Made by a program: the position numbers and the translations under genes. Source: an uncultured Granulosicoccaceae bacterium (GTDB taxonomy: Bacteria; Pseudomonadota; Gammaproteobacteria; Granulosicoccales; Granulosicoccaceae). From it: a stretch of 56,286 bases of DNA. Under the pieces are notes generated by a model. It had not been told where the DNA came from and searched no databases. It saw only the letters and a list, made by a program, of their open reading frames with translations. Positions 32,332-41,874 of the stretch are shown here, in pieces. The stretch covers positions 1 through 56,286 of the forward strand of contig CALGJU010000118.1 in assembly GCA_937928685.1 (NCBI GenBank), given 5' to 3'. The number at the start of each line of letters is the position of its first letter. Position 1 is the stretch's first letter.

Positions 32332-32685
32332 ATATAAACCCCTGAGTGGTTGTGCGGTGTACCGATTACTTTGTCTGTTGCTACGGCGTAGTTTGAAGTA
32401 CAAACGTGTTCCGCGGTGCAATGACATTGCTAAATTTGTAGACGGAGCGGCGTGTAGCCGGGGATGCCAGCTCGCTATACCGCCGGTGGCTCTTGCGTAA
32501 TGCCGATCATGATCAGACTGGCAGTTGAGCAAGCGCTTAAAGCGATTTCAACTCCGATGATGCTCGGAATTGTAGCATTGTTTAGCGCTTATTAGCCTGC
32601 GCGGTGATGTTAAAAACTAATACTTTGGATTTATGATAAGCCGCTGAAATACGTAACAATTATGTTACTGATACGGGGTGGGGTG
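32332..32685. other. Non-coding gap between the EAL gene and the DUF937 gene
   Basis: No supported gene. Near the EAL stop an inverted repeat GATACGG/CCGTATC encloses 14 bases (about 32669-32696), and beside it lies GTAAC-AATTAT-GTTAC. Neither is followed by a T-run. The DUF937 promoter should be here, but I see no clear boxes. Confidence 0.5.
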
Positions 32686-34578
32686 CTATGCCGTATCGCC
32701 ACGGAGCACTAGCTTCTGTTCGAATTCCGACGCCGATAATGCCTTGGCAAACAAATAGCCCTGGCCGAATTGGCAGCCCAGAGTCTGCAGGGAGTCCGCT
32801 TGCTCGTGGGTATCGATGCCTTCTGCAATCACTTTCAGGCCGATCGCGGTGGCGATATCGATAGCGGCTTTAACGATCGCCATATCGCGTTCGTCTTTCA
32901 GCATCTCCTGAACGAAAGACTGGTCAATTTTGACGGAGGTGGCAGGGATCTGTTTTAAATACTGCAATGATGAATAACCTGTCCCGAAGTCGTCAAGCGA
33001 TATATTAAATCCAAGATTTCTAAGTTGGGCTAGTTGATGTCTGCCCGTTTCCAGGTGTTTGATCGCCACCGTTTCAGTTAATTCTAAAGAGACGCATTGT
33101 GGGGCCAAATCCAGTTCTGCGGCAATGGTAGCGATTTGCTGTGAAAAGTTTTCTGTCTCGAGTTGTCTGGCTGAGACGTTCACAGACATCACCAGATCAT
33201 CGATATCGTACTGGGCCTGCCATGTTTTAATTTGTCGCATGCTGGTCTGTAGCACCCACAGTCCCACTTCGTTGATATCTCCAAACATTTCAAGAATAGG
33301 TACCAGTTCTGTCGCGGCGACTTCTTCTGGTTGTGATCCTTTCCAACGCAACAGGCATTCGCAACTTGCGATCTTGCGAGTGTTTAAATTTACGATGGGT
33401 TGAAATGCAAGATCGAATATATTGTCGGGCGGCGCGTTTTTAATAGTGTTGATGATTTGTCTTTGTCTTGATAGCGCTTGCTGTTGTTTATCTGATAGCA
33501 GGAATACTGATCCTCTTCTGTTCTGTTTAGCCTGCAGCAACGCCTGGTCACTGAGTTTAAACAGCTCGGCAATTTCTATCGCATTCGATTGTTGAACTGT
33601 TGCACCGACAGTGCAGGTGACATTGAGCGTGTTTTGCTTGTAGTGCAGTGGCTGTTCAATTGCCCGCTGGATGCGGTCAATTATTTGCTCGGCATTTTTT
33701 GGTGCCGTTAAATCGCACAGTACAATTGCAAAGCGGTCAGAATCAATTCTACCAAGTTGATCTTCATCTCTTAATTCGTAACTGATTCTGGCGGCTACTT
33801 CCTTGAGTACAGCATCCCCTGCAAAGTAACCGAAGACATCATTAATCTGCTGGAAGTGATCAAGGTCAACTATGGCCAGCGCTATGAATTCTCCGTTGTT
33901 TTTTTCAACTTCCTCGTAGTCTGATAAAAACTGGGTGATGGCTTTTCTGTTAGCGGTGTCGGTCAGTTGATCGCTGTAAGTGAGGCTGTCCAACTGATCG
34001 TTTTTAAACTGCAGTTCATCGCTGGCGCGCCTGGAATCTTTGCGCATCGGGCGGTAGATGAATAAATGGTACAGGATCAACCACAACAGCAGCGCAGGCA
34101 ATATACCCAGTGCTGCTAACTTAAGACGTTTTAACGTCTGATGGTTGGCTGTATCCAGCTCATCAATCACGGCGCTTAAACCAAGTAGCAGCATGTTATC
34201 CACCGCCGCTTGCTCCGGAGGGCTTGTGGCGTTGCTTGATCTGCCACCGATCGCCTCCATTCTCATGTGCAGATGACAGGGAGCTTCAAAATACAATTCA
34301 TGCAGGCCTGGCCAGAGCGCTTTGTCGGTGTAGGTTTTGAAGCGTTTTTGGGTGGCCTGCCAATGCAGTTTCAGCAGGGCTGCTGCGTTTTCTTCGTTGT
34401 CTTTTTCAAACAATATCATTGCCGTTAGATACTGTTGATGTGCATTCGTCAGGCGTGCCTGGTGCAGCTGATCTGTGTGCCACAACAATCGCAAAAGTGC
34501 CGCGCTGGCTAACAGTATTACTATCAGCGTGAGCAGCATAGATCGGTGAGTGATTAGTGATCTGAAGGGCAAGGGCAT
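32686..34578 (-). CDS. Membrane EAL phosphodiesterase with a degenerate GGDEF domain
   Basis: 630 residues from the ATG at 34578 (MPLPFRSLITHRSMLLTL); the longer frame to 34734 runs into the neighbouring gene. Two membrane helices (about 13-33 and 150-175) enclose a periplasmic sensor of about 110 residues. The GGDEF domain keeps its fold (DQLTDTANRKA, VDLDHFQQIND) but the active site reads IDSDRF in place of GGDEF, so it cannot be a normal cyclase. The EAL domain has ECLLRW, VNVSARQL, LELTET, DDFGTGYSSL, VKIDQSFV, IAEGIDT and GQGYLFAKAL, so the metal and catalytic residues look intact. It should degrade cyclic di-GMP, perhaps with GTP sensing by the dead GGDEF. No ribosome site is obvious. 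Its target is unknown. Confidence 0.88.
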   Translation of the reverse strand: MPLPFRSLITHRSMLLTLIVILLASAALLRLLWHTDQLHQARLTNAHQQYLTAMILFEKDNEENAAALLKLHWQATQKRFKTYTDKALWPGLHELYFEAPCHLHMRMEAIGGRSSNATSPPEQAAVDNMLLLGLSAVIDELDTANHQTLKRLKLAALGILPALLLWLILYHLFIYRPMRKDSRRASDELQFKNDQLDSLTYSDQLTDTANRKAITQFLSDYEEVEKNNGEFIALAIVDLDHFQQINDVFGYFAGDAVLKEVAARISYELRDEDQLGRIDSDRFAIVLCDLTAPKNAEQIIDRIQRAIEQPLHYKQNTLNVTCTVGATVQQSNAIEIAELFKLSDQALLQAKQNRRGSVFLLSDKQQQALSRQRQIINTIKNAPPDNIFDLAFQPIVNLNTRKIASCECLLRWKGSQPEEVAATELVPILEMFGDINEVGLWVLQTSMRQIKTWQAQYDIDDLVMSVNVSARQLETENFSQQIATIAAELDLAPQCVSLELTETVAIKHLETGRHQLAQLRNLGFNISLDDFGTGYSSLQYLKQIPATSVKIDQSFVQEMLKDERDMAIVKAAIDIATAIGLKVIAEGIDTHEQADSLQTLGCQFGQGYLFAKALSASEFEQKLVLRGDTA

Positions 34579-34690
34579 GAAGGAAACAGGGTGGCGTGCT
34601 GCGAATCCACTACACGTGCCAGTTCTATACCATTTGTCGCTCGAAGTACACTCTCCCGCCGCTACCCGGGTTTGAAAGGCGGTATTTTCT

Positions 34691-35203
34691 TTATGTGTTA
34701 AGTCCTTGACGCCAGCGTGCGGTTTTTTCTTCAAGCGACAGTGAGGCCATTGCCGGGCTCGAGGAGGGCAGGCTGATGAGTACCAGTGAGTCCCGATGTT
34801 GAAGGTCAGGTAAAGCTAATTTGCGAAACCACTTTTCGGAAGCCTTGCCATTGAATGCAATGAGTCTGATGGTGGGGTGTTGTGCTAACAATCCGTTGAA
34901 GTCATTGCAGATAGCAGATTTTGTGGCAATGCTTGAGTCGAGACTTCCGGGCCTGTCGCAGTGTTTCAATGTATCCCAAACGGCAATTCCTTGCGTCTGT
35001 AGCAGGGCAAGACGCTCGTCATACGTATCGATAGTGCCACCATAGATGGCTTGTAAAATTTTCCAAAACCCGTTGCGAGGGTGTGCGTAATACTGGTTCG
35101 CTTGTAAGGAAGCCACACCCGGCATTGATCCTAAAATCAAAAGTTCGGCGTTATCTGGCAATATCGGTGCGAACGATTCCAGAGTGTTATGAGTCTTGCT
35201 CAC
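34691..35203 (-). CDS. DNA-deoxyinosine glycosylase-like (UDG superfamily, HDG type)
   Basis: 170 residues. The N-terminal active-site motif LLILGSMPGVASLQANQYYAHPRNGFW is typical of the hypoxanthine-DNA glycosylase group (UDG family 6). AFNGKASEKWF and the late ISLPSSSPA motif give the second loop, where other families have HPS or HPSP. Such enzymes remove deaminated adenine, or in relatives uracil opposite G, in base-excision repair. It lies between the MoxR operon and the EAL gene, both on the same strand. Substrate preference between hypoxanthine and uracil is inferred only. Confidence 0.82.
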   Translation of the reverse strand: MSKTHNTLESFAPILPDNAELLILGSMPGVASLQANQYYAHPRNGFWKILQAIYGGTIDTYDERLALLQTQGIAVWDTLKHCDRPGSLDSSIATKSAICNDFNGLLAQHPTIRLIAFNGKASEKWFRKLALPDLQHRDSLVLISLPSSSPAMASLSLEEKTARWRQGLNT

Positions 35204-35240
35204 TTTTCAGGTGTCGGTGTTGTTGATTGACGCTGCAGGT

Positions 35241-38200
35241 TTATGAGCCTGCAGGTTCACTCAATCGTCTGAAGTAGTCAGCCGCTTGTTGATCAAAACC
35301 TGTTGGGTCGCGCACCGCTTGTTTGGAGCGGGTGGTTTCGGCAGTTTTGCGATCATTGTAAATTTGCAGTTCCAGTTGCTCAAGCTGCTTCAACAGTAAG
35401 CGGACGTTGGCCTCGATACGTCTGTTGTTCTCATCACCGTTGCCGGTTTGAAGTTCTCTCGCAAGGTCGTTCAGACCCTGGCGGGACTGATCGGAAAGCG
35501 CTTCGATATCATCACCCGCCAGCTGTTGAAGTTGTGTGATCGACTCTTCAATCAGCTGCTGCTGCCCCTCACTAACGGGAAGCTCGCGATCGCCAGAGGC
35601 AGAATTGTTCGAGCCGAAAGCGAGTGTACTTCCAGACTGACCGGGCCCTTGTGGTGTTCCCTGGTCTGAAGAGTTACCTGTCTGGCCTTGACCTTGACCT
35701 TGTTCCTGGCTTTGCCCTGATTGCCCGGAACCTGATTGTGACTCGCCTTCGCCTTCGCCCTGCTGACCCTCGTCACCTGAACCGCGCTCCAATCTCTGTA
35801 GCTCGGCCATTTCAGTACCGTTCTGACCACTTTGAGCTAAGGCCTCGGAAAGTGCTTGTCTAAGTTGTTGTATTGCGCGTGTGGCGTCTTCCGCACTTGC
35901 GTCTGATTCGTCGCCGGTGCCGGTTTCAGCGGCTGCCAGTGAGGAAGACTCAAATAGATCGGTTTGTAAATTCCGCAGCGCTTCACTGATGCGCTCTTCA
36001 CGCAAGGCCGCCTGCGGGGCCATGCCTTCTTCAATCATATCGCCCGATATTCCCATCAGCTCCGATGTCTGATTTCGATCGAGCTCAGTCAGTGCCTGTT
36101 CGAGCCGTTCTGTCGTCAATGGTGCTTGTTCAGAGAAGCGCTTCGACGCCTCATCGATTTGTTGTTTGATGGATTCCAGGTCACGTTGCATTTGACGCTT
36201 CTGCTCGGCGAGTCTCTGTTCCTGTTGAGAATCCAGACCGCTTTCGTAACGATTTTCTTTACGCGCTTCCATCGCACGCTTCATTGCCTCGCGTAGTTGC
36301 TCAGAGGTCTGTTGTTGCTGTTGACTTAAATCGCGAACGGATGCAGCCGCATCGGTTATTTGCTGCTGCAACTCCTGTTGTCTGGCGTCAGCGGTTTGCT
36401 CGAGCGACTGGCGTAGCTTTTCACTGGCACTCTGCATTGCCTGGCGTCGTTCTTCGGCTGTCATGTTGGAGGCATTTTCTTCGCTGTTTCTGAGCTCCTC
36501 TATGGCCTCTTGCAAATTTTGCATTGCCTGTTGCGATGCGCCGCCTGAGCTTCCTGCACTGCTACTTTGACTGCCGTCTGCCTGTTGTGATTGCTCGCCT
36601 TCCTGACCTTCCTGACCTTGCTGCCCGCTTTGCTGTTGTCCTTGTTGTTGATCTGAAGATTGGCTTTGCTCGCGCTGCAGCTGCTCCAGCTCGCGCTGCA
36701 GTTCTTCAAGCTCACGTCGTAGTTTTTCCTGTTGCCAGCGCTCGGCTTCTGATAACTCTTCTTTTTTGGCAGCAGCTTCCGCCAGTTGTTGTTGTCGTTT
36801 AGCAAGGTCTTTTAGCTTGTCAAAGGCGTCTTCAGATGCCTGTTGTTGCGGGCTACCTTCCGCTACGGCATCGGGTGATTCGTATTGATTTTTGGCCAGA
36901 TCCATTTCAAGCTCATACATCTCTGCCATATCACGACTGGCGCTGCCGCCACCGCCGCCACTGCTTTGGTTGCGATTAATAGTGATGTCATTAAAAATAG
37001 ATTCTGCACGCTTTAAGTATTGCAGCGCGCGTTGCTGGTGTTTTATCGCTTCTTCAAAACTTTGCAGCGCCAGTGATTCTGCTGAAGGTCGCATAGACTC
37101 TGCGGCTTCTTCCATGAACTCTACAAAGCGTGCGATGTCAGGATCGTTGTTTAATAGTTGCCGTGCCTCAGCGCGCTCGGCAAGTTTGACTGCTTGATCG
37201 GCTAGCGTGCCTTGCAGATCAGACAATAACGTGGCGGTGTCACTTGGATCAATCAAGGTGGTTTCGTTATTTTTAGCATCCCGAATCAGGTTGAAAGTCG
37301 ATACCAGAATTTCTTTCTGACGTTGTGATATCTCTTGCTCCTGTTGCTGTGAACCGCCTCCGCCGCCACCGCCTGACTGTTGTGATTGGGTAAATCTACG
37401 CTCAAACGGTCGTATATCAATGAATAACATATCAGTGGATACCACTTGCTCGCGATCTTTGGCTTCAGCGTAGTAGCTGATCAGATCGCCTGCGAGTAGT
37501 GGTCCGCCTTTTTCGTTGTAAAAATCTTCGAGCATAAAAAGGTGCTCGAATTTATTTTCCTCGTTTAACGGAATTTGCTGCCACTCAGCGCCATTAACAG
37601 AGAAGTTGAGTGTGACGGACTCAACTGAGAAGTCATCATCTGCAGCAACGCCAACAACCACTTCTTCGATAGGGGTTGCACTCCAGTCTCCACCCGGTTG
37701 GTTGAAGGTGACGGTGGGTTTTGCATCTTCGATCAGGGTGATATTGTATTTTCTGGACAGTGGAATTTGATCATCCTGATGCAGGTCCATTAACTGATAT
37801 TCGCCTTCTTCAGTAACATCAATACTTGCCATATAGCTATTGTCAGCAATGCTTTCAGCGTCTACTTCAGTGCCGTCATGAAGCACCACTGCTTTCTGTA
37901 GCGCTTTGTCGGTATTGAAAGTGATTTCTACGCGGGATCCTGCCACTACGGTGATGTCTGTGGCATCTTCTACGGTTACCGGCTCAAGGCCAGTCCAGTC
38001 AGGATAAAAATACTCGTGACTGGTTGATATTATTTTTGCAGGTATCACCACGTCAACTGAGGCGTGCGGACTTTCAGTGAAGGCCGCACTGACATAGTAG
38101 TCAACCGGATCACTGACGCCATACAGGGTGAATGAGAACGAACCGTCCGACTGTTGGTTCATGTCAACGGTTTCCCAGCTGCCGTCAGCATCGCTGGTTT

Positions 38201-38891
38201 TGCTCTTTACATGTAGCTCTGCCAGACCTGATTCGAATCCATCAAGGGTGGCGGTGATAAACAAGCTGTCACCGATTCTGATTTTTGTATCACCTGGAGC
38301 CAATGCGATTGAACGTTCCGGCAGAATGTCGCTAACAAACCAACCCATCCAGAGTTGTTTGATACTGGCGCGCCAGTCGAGCGGCATAGAGGTAAATAAC
38401 CAACCGGCAAGCGCGAACATACCGATACTGGCGATAAGTGGTCCCATCACTTCCGAAGTGGGAAGAAGTGATGTCACCGGCCGCTTTGCAGCGGTCTTCG
38501 CGGCGTCTCTGGCCAGCAAGCCGACGAACGGCGAGCGCACATCACGACGCTTCATATCCAGGTAGGTGTCTACCCGACCGTTGAATTCGGGCACAGCCTT
38601 TTCAAGTTCTGCCCCACCGGCAGATTGCTTGAACTGTTTGTAGGGTTTCCACAGGAGCGCTATCAATATCACGACAGGCAGTACGACCAACAGGATGCGG
38701 GCAGGGTAGTAAAGCCAGTTAGAGTCAGCCAGGGTGTTTTTGAGTACCGCTGTCGCAAGTGATAGCGTCAGTACCGAAAATATAACCGCTGCGACAGCGG
38801 TCACAATGATACGTAGTTTGTATCGCCGCCTGAACTGGCTCAGATAGCTATCAAAGTGCTGGTTCGGTTTTTTACTGTGACGAGTATTCAT
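35241..38891 (-). CDS. Large DUF4175-type membrane protein, last gene of the MoxR operon
   Basis: 1216 residues. Two N-terminal membrane helices (about 29-50 and 60-80), a cytosolic loop, and a third helix near 150-168 are followed by a periplasmic part with beta-rich Ig-like stretches (residues about 185-480). A very Gln/Glu/Arg-rich coiled coil follows (about 510-1010), with low-complexity Q/G/S runs near 750-800 and 1040-1100. The architecture matches DUF4175 (TIGR02302-like) proteins, known neighbours of MoxR and BatA genes. It ends 38 bp before the glycosylase gene; a hairpin CTGCAGG/CCTGCAG straddles its stop codon. The protein could be the large envelope scaffold of the complex; this is an inference. 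Confidence 0.75.
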   Translation of the reverse strand: MNTRHSKKPNQHFDSYLSQFRRRYKLRIIVTAVAAVIFSVLTLSLATAVLKNTLADSNWLYYPARILLVVLPVVILIALLWKPYKQFKQSAGGAELEKAVPEFNGRVDTYLDMKRRDVRSPFVGLLARDAAKTAAKRPVTSLLPTSEVMGPLIASIGMFALAGWLFTSMPLDWRASIKQLWMGWFVSDILPERSIALAPGDTKIRIGDSLFITATLDGFESGLAELHVKSKTSDADGSWETVDMNQQSDGSFSFTLYGVSDPVDYYVSAAFTESPHASVDVVIPAKIISTSHEYFYPDWTGLEPVTVEDATDITVVAGSRVEITFNTDKALQKAVVLHDGTEVDAESIADNSYMASIDVTEEGEYQLMDLHQDDQIPLSRKYNITLIEDAKPTVTFNQPGGDWSATPIEEVVVGVAADDDFSVESVTLNFSVNGAEWQQIPLNEENKFEHLFMLEDFYNEKGGPLLAGDLISYYAEAKDREQVVSTDMLFIDIRPFERRFTQSQQSGGGGGGGSQQQEQEISQRQKEILVSTFNLIRDAKNNETTLIDPSDTATLLSDLQGTLADQAVKLAERAEARQLLNNDPDIARFVEFMEEAAESMRPSAESLALQSFEEAIKHQQRALQYLKRAESIFNDITINRNQSSGGGGGSASRDMAEMYELEMDLAKNQYESPDAVAEGSPQQQASEDAFDKLKDLAKRQQQLAEAAAKKEELSEAERWQQEKLRRELEELQRELEQLQREQSQSSDQQQGQQQSGQQGQEGQEGEQSQQADGSQSSSAGSSGGASQQAMQNLQEAIEELRNSEENASNMTAEERRQAMQSASEKLRQSLEQTADARQQELQQQITDAAASVRDLSQQQQQTSEQLREAMKRAMEARKENRYESGLDSQQEQRLAEQKRQMQRDLESIKQQIDEASKRFSEQAPLTTERLEQALTELDRNQTSELMGISGDMIEEGMAPQAALREERISEALRNLQTDLFESSSLAAAETGTGDESDASAEDATRAIQQLRQALSEALAQSGQNGTEMAELQRLERGSGDEGQQGEGEGESQSGSGQSGQSQEQGQGQGQTGNSSDQGTPQGPGQSGSTLAFGSNNSASGDRELPVSEGQQQLIEESITQLQQLAGDDIEALSDQSRQGLNDLARELQTGNGDENNRRIEANVRLLLKQLEQLELQIYNDRKTAETTRSKQAVRDPTGFDQQAADYFRRLSEPAGS

Positions 38892-38894
38892 TGT

Positions 38895-40877
38895 TTAAGC
38901 CTCGCGCCTGATCCACAAGTGCCTGTGGCTGTATAGCGATTCTAGCAAAGCCACCACCAGCAGCAACGGCAGAAGCCACAACCAGAAGCTTTTCTGGCTC
39001 TTGTCTGATGGTTGATTCAATGTTGTAGTGTTCGATGATGCGTTGCCCGTTTGCTGCCAATCATTGAGCGTGCTGTCATCAATGGTTGTAATATCGGATT
39101 CGCGTGCATCACTGTTTACCGCAATGGATTGAATGCCCGCTGAATTGCGTAGCTGATAGATGCCGGGTGTGTCGAGTCTGACTGAAGTACGGTCAGATAG
39201 CTGTGAGAGATCACGCATCGGTTCACCACCGGGATCTAACAACTGAGCCCCGGAAGAGACGCTGATGGCATCCCCGGTTGAGCGATAACTTGTGGCTGCG
39301 ATGTCACCACCGAGGTAGTCAATAGATTTGATGACAAAGGCCACGAAGACTGAATCGGTTGGTAAGTCGGTCCAGCGAGTATCAAGCGCAGTGGCCAATA
39401 ACAACATTTTGCCCGCGCCAATTCGTTTTTCAATAAGGAGAGGAGAACCATCAGACAATTCTATTATGGATCGATCGGTGATCTTCGGCTCTAGTGTGTG
39501 GTGTTGTATTATGGAAATAGATCTCCAGTTGCTCTCCAGGCCGCTGGTGGATTGATGCGACTGATCAATTGCTCCGACGCCATTGCCCTTTGTGCTTTGG
39601 CTGCTCGACTGCCTGCTTGATTGCCTGCTTTGACTTTGAGAGGTCACTCCCAATAGGGATCGAGCTGCGGCGCTGTGTGGCGTGCTGCCTACTGCCACCA
39701 GCACGTTGCCACCTTCTTCAACGTAGTCACGCAGCCTACCGGCAGCGCGATCCGACAGGGCAGATGCGTCAGGCACTATTATCAGGTTGCCGGCATCGCT
39801 TTTTGTGAATCTGTCTGCTTCTAAGATTCTGGTTTTAAAGCGAACGTCTGATTCTATAGCGGCTTTTACATACGTGCCCGAAACAGACGGCTCGTTGTTA
39901 GACACTATAATGGTGAGCTCGGTTTTGTCTTTGTTTGGCAATGGTAACCGCCATGAATCATCTTCTGCGAGCGAATCCTGGGGGCTTATTTTTAAAGTAA
40001 GCTGGGTAGTGGCCTCTGAGATATCCAGGTTTTCAAATCGATGAACAATATTGGAATTTGCCGTAAGACTGAGCTCTTTGCTGGCTAACGCTACATTATC
40101 AGACAGTACCTGCAGGGTTCGGGAAGTGTTGCTACCGTAGTTATTAACGATGGCGACAACGTTCGCCGTATCGTCGCGTGACGCTTCCAGTTTGCCTGTA
40201 ACAGAAGTGTTGCTGTCACCAGTACTTGCACTTGAATAGACATTTAATTTCTGCACTCTGTCGACCGCAAGTGATGTAAAGCGGTCGGGTAGCGCGGATG
40301 CTTGAGCATCAGTAATAATGTGCAGGTGATTGTTGCTATCAGCAGGGTTTGCCGTCGCACTTGCTACCGCACTGGCAATACGACCATAATCCAGTCTGGT
40401 GTTCTGTGGTGTAAGAGACCCGAGCTGTGCTCTTGCAGACTCTATTGTAGTGTCACTCTGTGACTGAACAAATCGATCAGACGCAGAGATCACGATGGCT
40501 TGATCAGCGCTTGATGCCTGATCGAGAATATCATTGGCGATTTCCAAGCTCTTGGCCCATCGTCCACTGAGGTTTTGAGATAATGAAGTATCGATCAGTA
40601 ATATATGTCTGACATTTGATGTGCCAGCAGCCCTTAAGCGTTCAAGGACTGGTTGTGCAAACAGCAGCGATAACAGCGCCACGAACAACACTCTTAGTGC
40701 CAAAAGCCACCAGTACCTGGTGTGTCTCTTCTTGCTGGAGGTGCTTATGGTTTCTTCAAGAAAGCGCGTTGATCCAAAATCAGCCTGTGGTGGGTTGCTG
40801 GCACTCAAACGGTGCAGCCACCAGGGAAGCAGGGCGGCGAGCAGGCCAAATAAAAACAGCGGTGCCAGTAGACTCAC
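38895..40877 (-). CDS. BatA-like membrane protein with von Willebrand A domain
   Basis: 660 residues. The N-terminus (LLAPLFLFGLLAALLPWWLHRL, then DFGSTRFLEET and a second helix RYWWLLALRVLFVALLSLLF) is the BatA/aerotolerance N-terminal signature. The vWA domain has an intact metal site Asp96-x-Ser-x-Ser100 (LLIDTSLSQ). The middle part is beta-rich, followed by a GATase-like segment (LRDYVEEGGNVLVAVG) and a Gln/Ser-rich insert. The C-terminus has a last membrane helix (FWLWLLPLLLVVALLESLYS). It would sit in the inner membrane with the vWA domain outside or in the cytosol, as a client or adaptor of MoxR. 3 bp separate it from DUF4175. Confidence 0.85.
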   Translation of the reverse strand: MSLLAPLFLFGLLAALLPWWLHRLSASNPPQADFGSTRFLEETISTSSKKRHTRYWWLLALRVLFVALLSLLFAQPVLERLRAAGTSNVRHILLIDTSLSQNLSGRWAKSLEIANDILDQASSADQAIVISASDRFVQSQSDTTIESARAQLGSLTPQNTRLDYGRIASAVASATANPADSNNHLHIITDAQASALPDRFTSLAVDRVQKLNVYSSASTGDSNTSVTGKLEASRDDTANVVAIVNNYGSNTSRTLQVLSDNVALASKELSLTANSNIVHRFENLDISEATTQLTLKISPQDSLAEDDSWRLPLPNKDKTELTIIVSNNEPSVSGTYVKAAIESDVRFKTRILEADRFTKSDAGNLIIVPDASALSDRAAGRLRDYVEEGGNVLVAVGSTPHSAAARSLLGVTSQSQSRQSSRQSSSQSTKGNGVGAIDQSHQSTSGLESNWRSISIIQHHTLEPKITDRSIIELSDGSPLLIEKRIGAGKMLLLATALDTRWTDLPTDSVFVAFVIKSIDYLGGDIAATSYRSTGDAISVSSGAQLLDPGGEPMRDLSQLSDRTSVRLDTPGIYQLRNSAGIQSIAVNSDARESDITTIDDSTLNDWQQTGNASSNTTTLNQPSDKSQKSFWLWLLPLLLVVALLESLYSHRHLWIRREA

Positions 40878-40926
40878 AGCGAGACCCTTTGTTTATGTAA
40901 GCGCTTATATAAGCAACCAATCATTG

Positions 40927-41868
40927 CTAACGCCTTTGTTGTCGTAAGATCAGGTACTGGTGCAGTACTTCGTTCAACGCTTCATCAGTTTGACAGCTGG
41001 TGTAGTGAAAGCCATTGCGTAGCGATAAATCACTGAGTGTTTGAATATGATCGGCAATTCTTTGCGGGTATTCAGATCGCAAAAATTCGGATGATACGCT
41101 GACTTGGTCTCCCGTCTCGATATCACGCAGCAGACTTGCCGAGTTAAATTCTTTGACATGCTCAGCCGGATTGCGTTCACTCGGGTCAAGAAGATGAAAC
41201 AGTGCAACCTCGTGGCCGTGCTGGACCAGCGGTTGTAGTTGGTCTGACAATTCTTGCGGGTCACAATAAAAATCAGATACCAGCACCAGCATGCCGCGTT
41301 TTCTGAATGTTCCTGCCAACTGCTGCAGCTGGCTTTTGAACTCTGTGTTCCTGTCGGCTTGTGTTTTTTCCAGCAGTGCCAGCGAGCGGAATAAGGTATC
41401 AGGGTGTGCAGACGGTGGGATTCGATCTCTTATGCTTTCATCAAACAGCGTCAAACCGATAGCATCGTGTTGCTTGCGCGCCAGATAGGCGAGTGATGCG
41501 CAGATAAATTTACCGTATAGCAGTTTACTGATGTCGTTGGTGGCGTAAGCCATAGAGCCGCTGACATCGAGAACCAAATTTATAGTGGTGTTGGTTTCGC
41601 CGATAAAGCGCTTGGTGTAGGTGCGATCGGTTCGGGCATAGACGTTCCAGTCAATGAAGCGTGGATCATCGCCATCGTTATAGGCCCGGTACTCTGAGAA
41701 TTCCTGACTGAAACCGAAATGTGGTGATCGATGCAGACCGGTGAAATACCCTTCGACCACAGACTTTGCGACAAGCTCAAGTGAAGACAGACGCGCTAAA
41801 ACATCGGGTTTTAACAGGTGCAGTGCGCGCGACTGGTGGTTTTTGGAAGCGTTGGAATTCATTGTCAA
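40927..41868 (-). CDS. DUF58 protein (vWA-like adaptor of MoxR)
   Basis: 313 residues. The DUF58 signature EYRAYNDGDDPRFIDWN is at about residues 59-75, followed by the vWA-type metal site Asp101-x-Ser-x-Ser105 in LVLDVSGSMAYA. No membrane helix, so cytosolic. DUF58 genes next to moxR are a known pairing; the family is thought to act with MoxR in assembling metal or envelope complexes. 6 bp from moxR. A second ATG six bases in (MNSN) is an alternative start. Confidence 0.93.
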   Translation of the reverse strand: MTMNSNASKNHQSRALHLLKPDVLARLSSLELVAKSVVEGYFTGLHRSPHFGFSQEFSEYRAYNDGDDPRFIDWNVYARTDRTYTKRFIGETNTTINLVLDVSGSMAYATNDISKLLYGKFICASLAYLARKQHDAIGLTLFDESIRDRIPPSAHPDTLFRSLALLEKTQADRNTEFKSQLQQLAGTFRKRGMLVLVSDFYCDPQELSDQLQPLVQHGHEVALFHLLDPSERNPAEHVKEFNSASLLRDIETGDQVSVSSEFLRSEYPQRIADHIQTLSDLSLRNGFHYTSCQTDEALNEVLHQYLILRQQRR

Positions 41869-41874
41869 CTGGAC

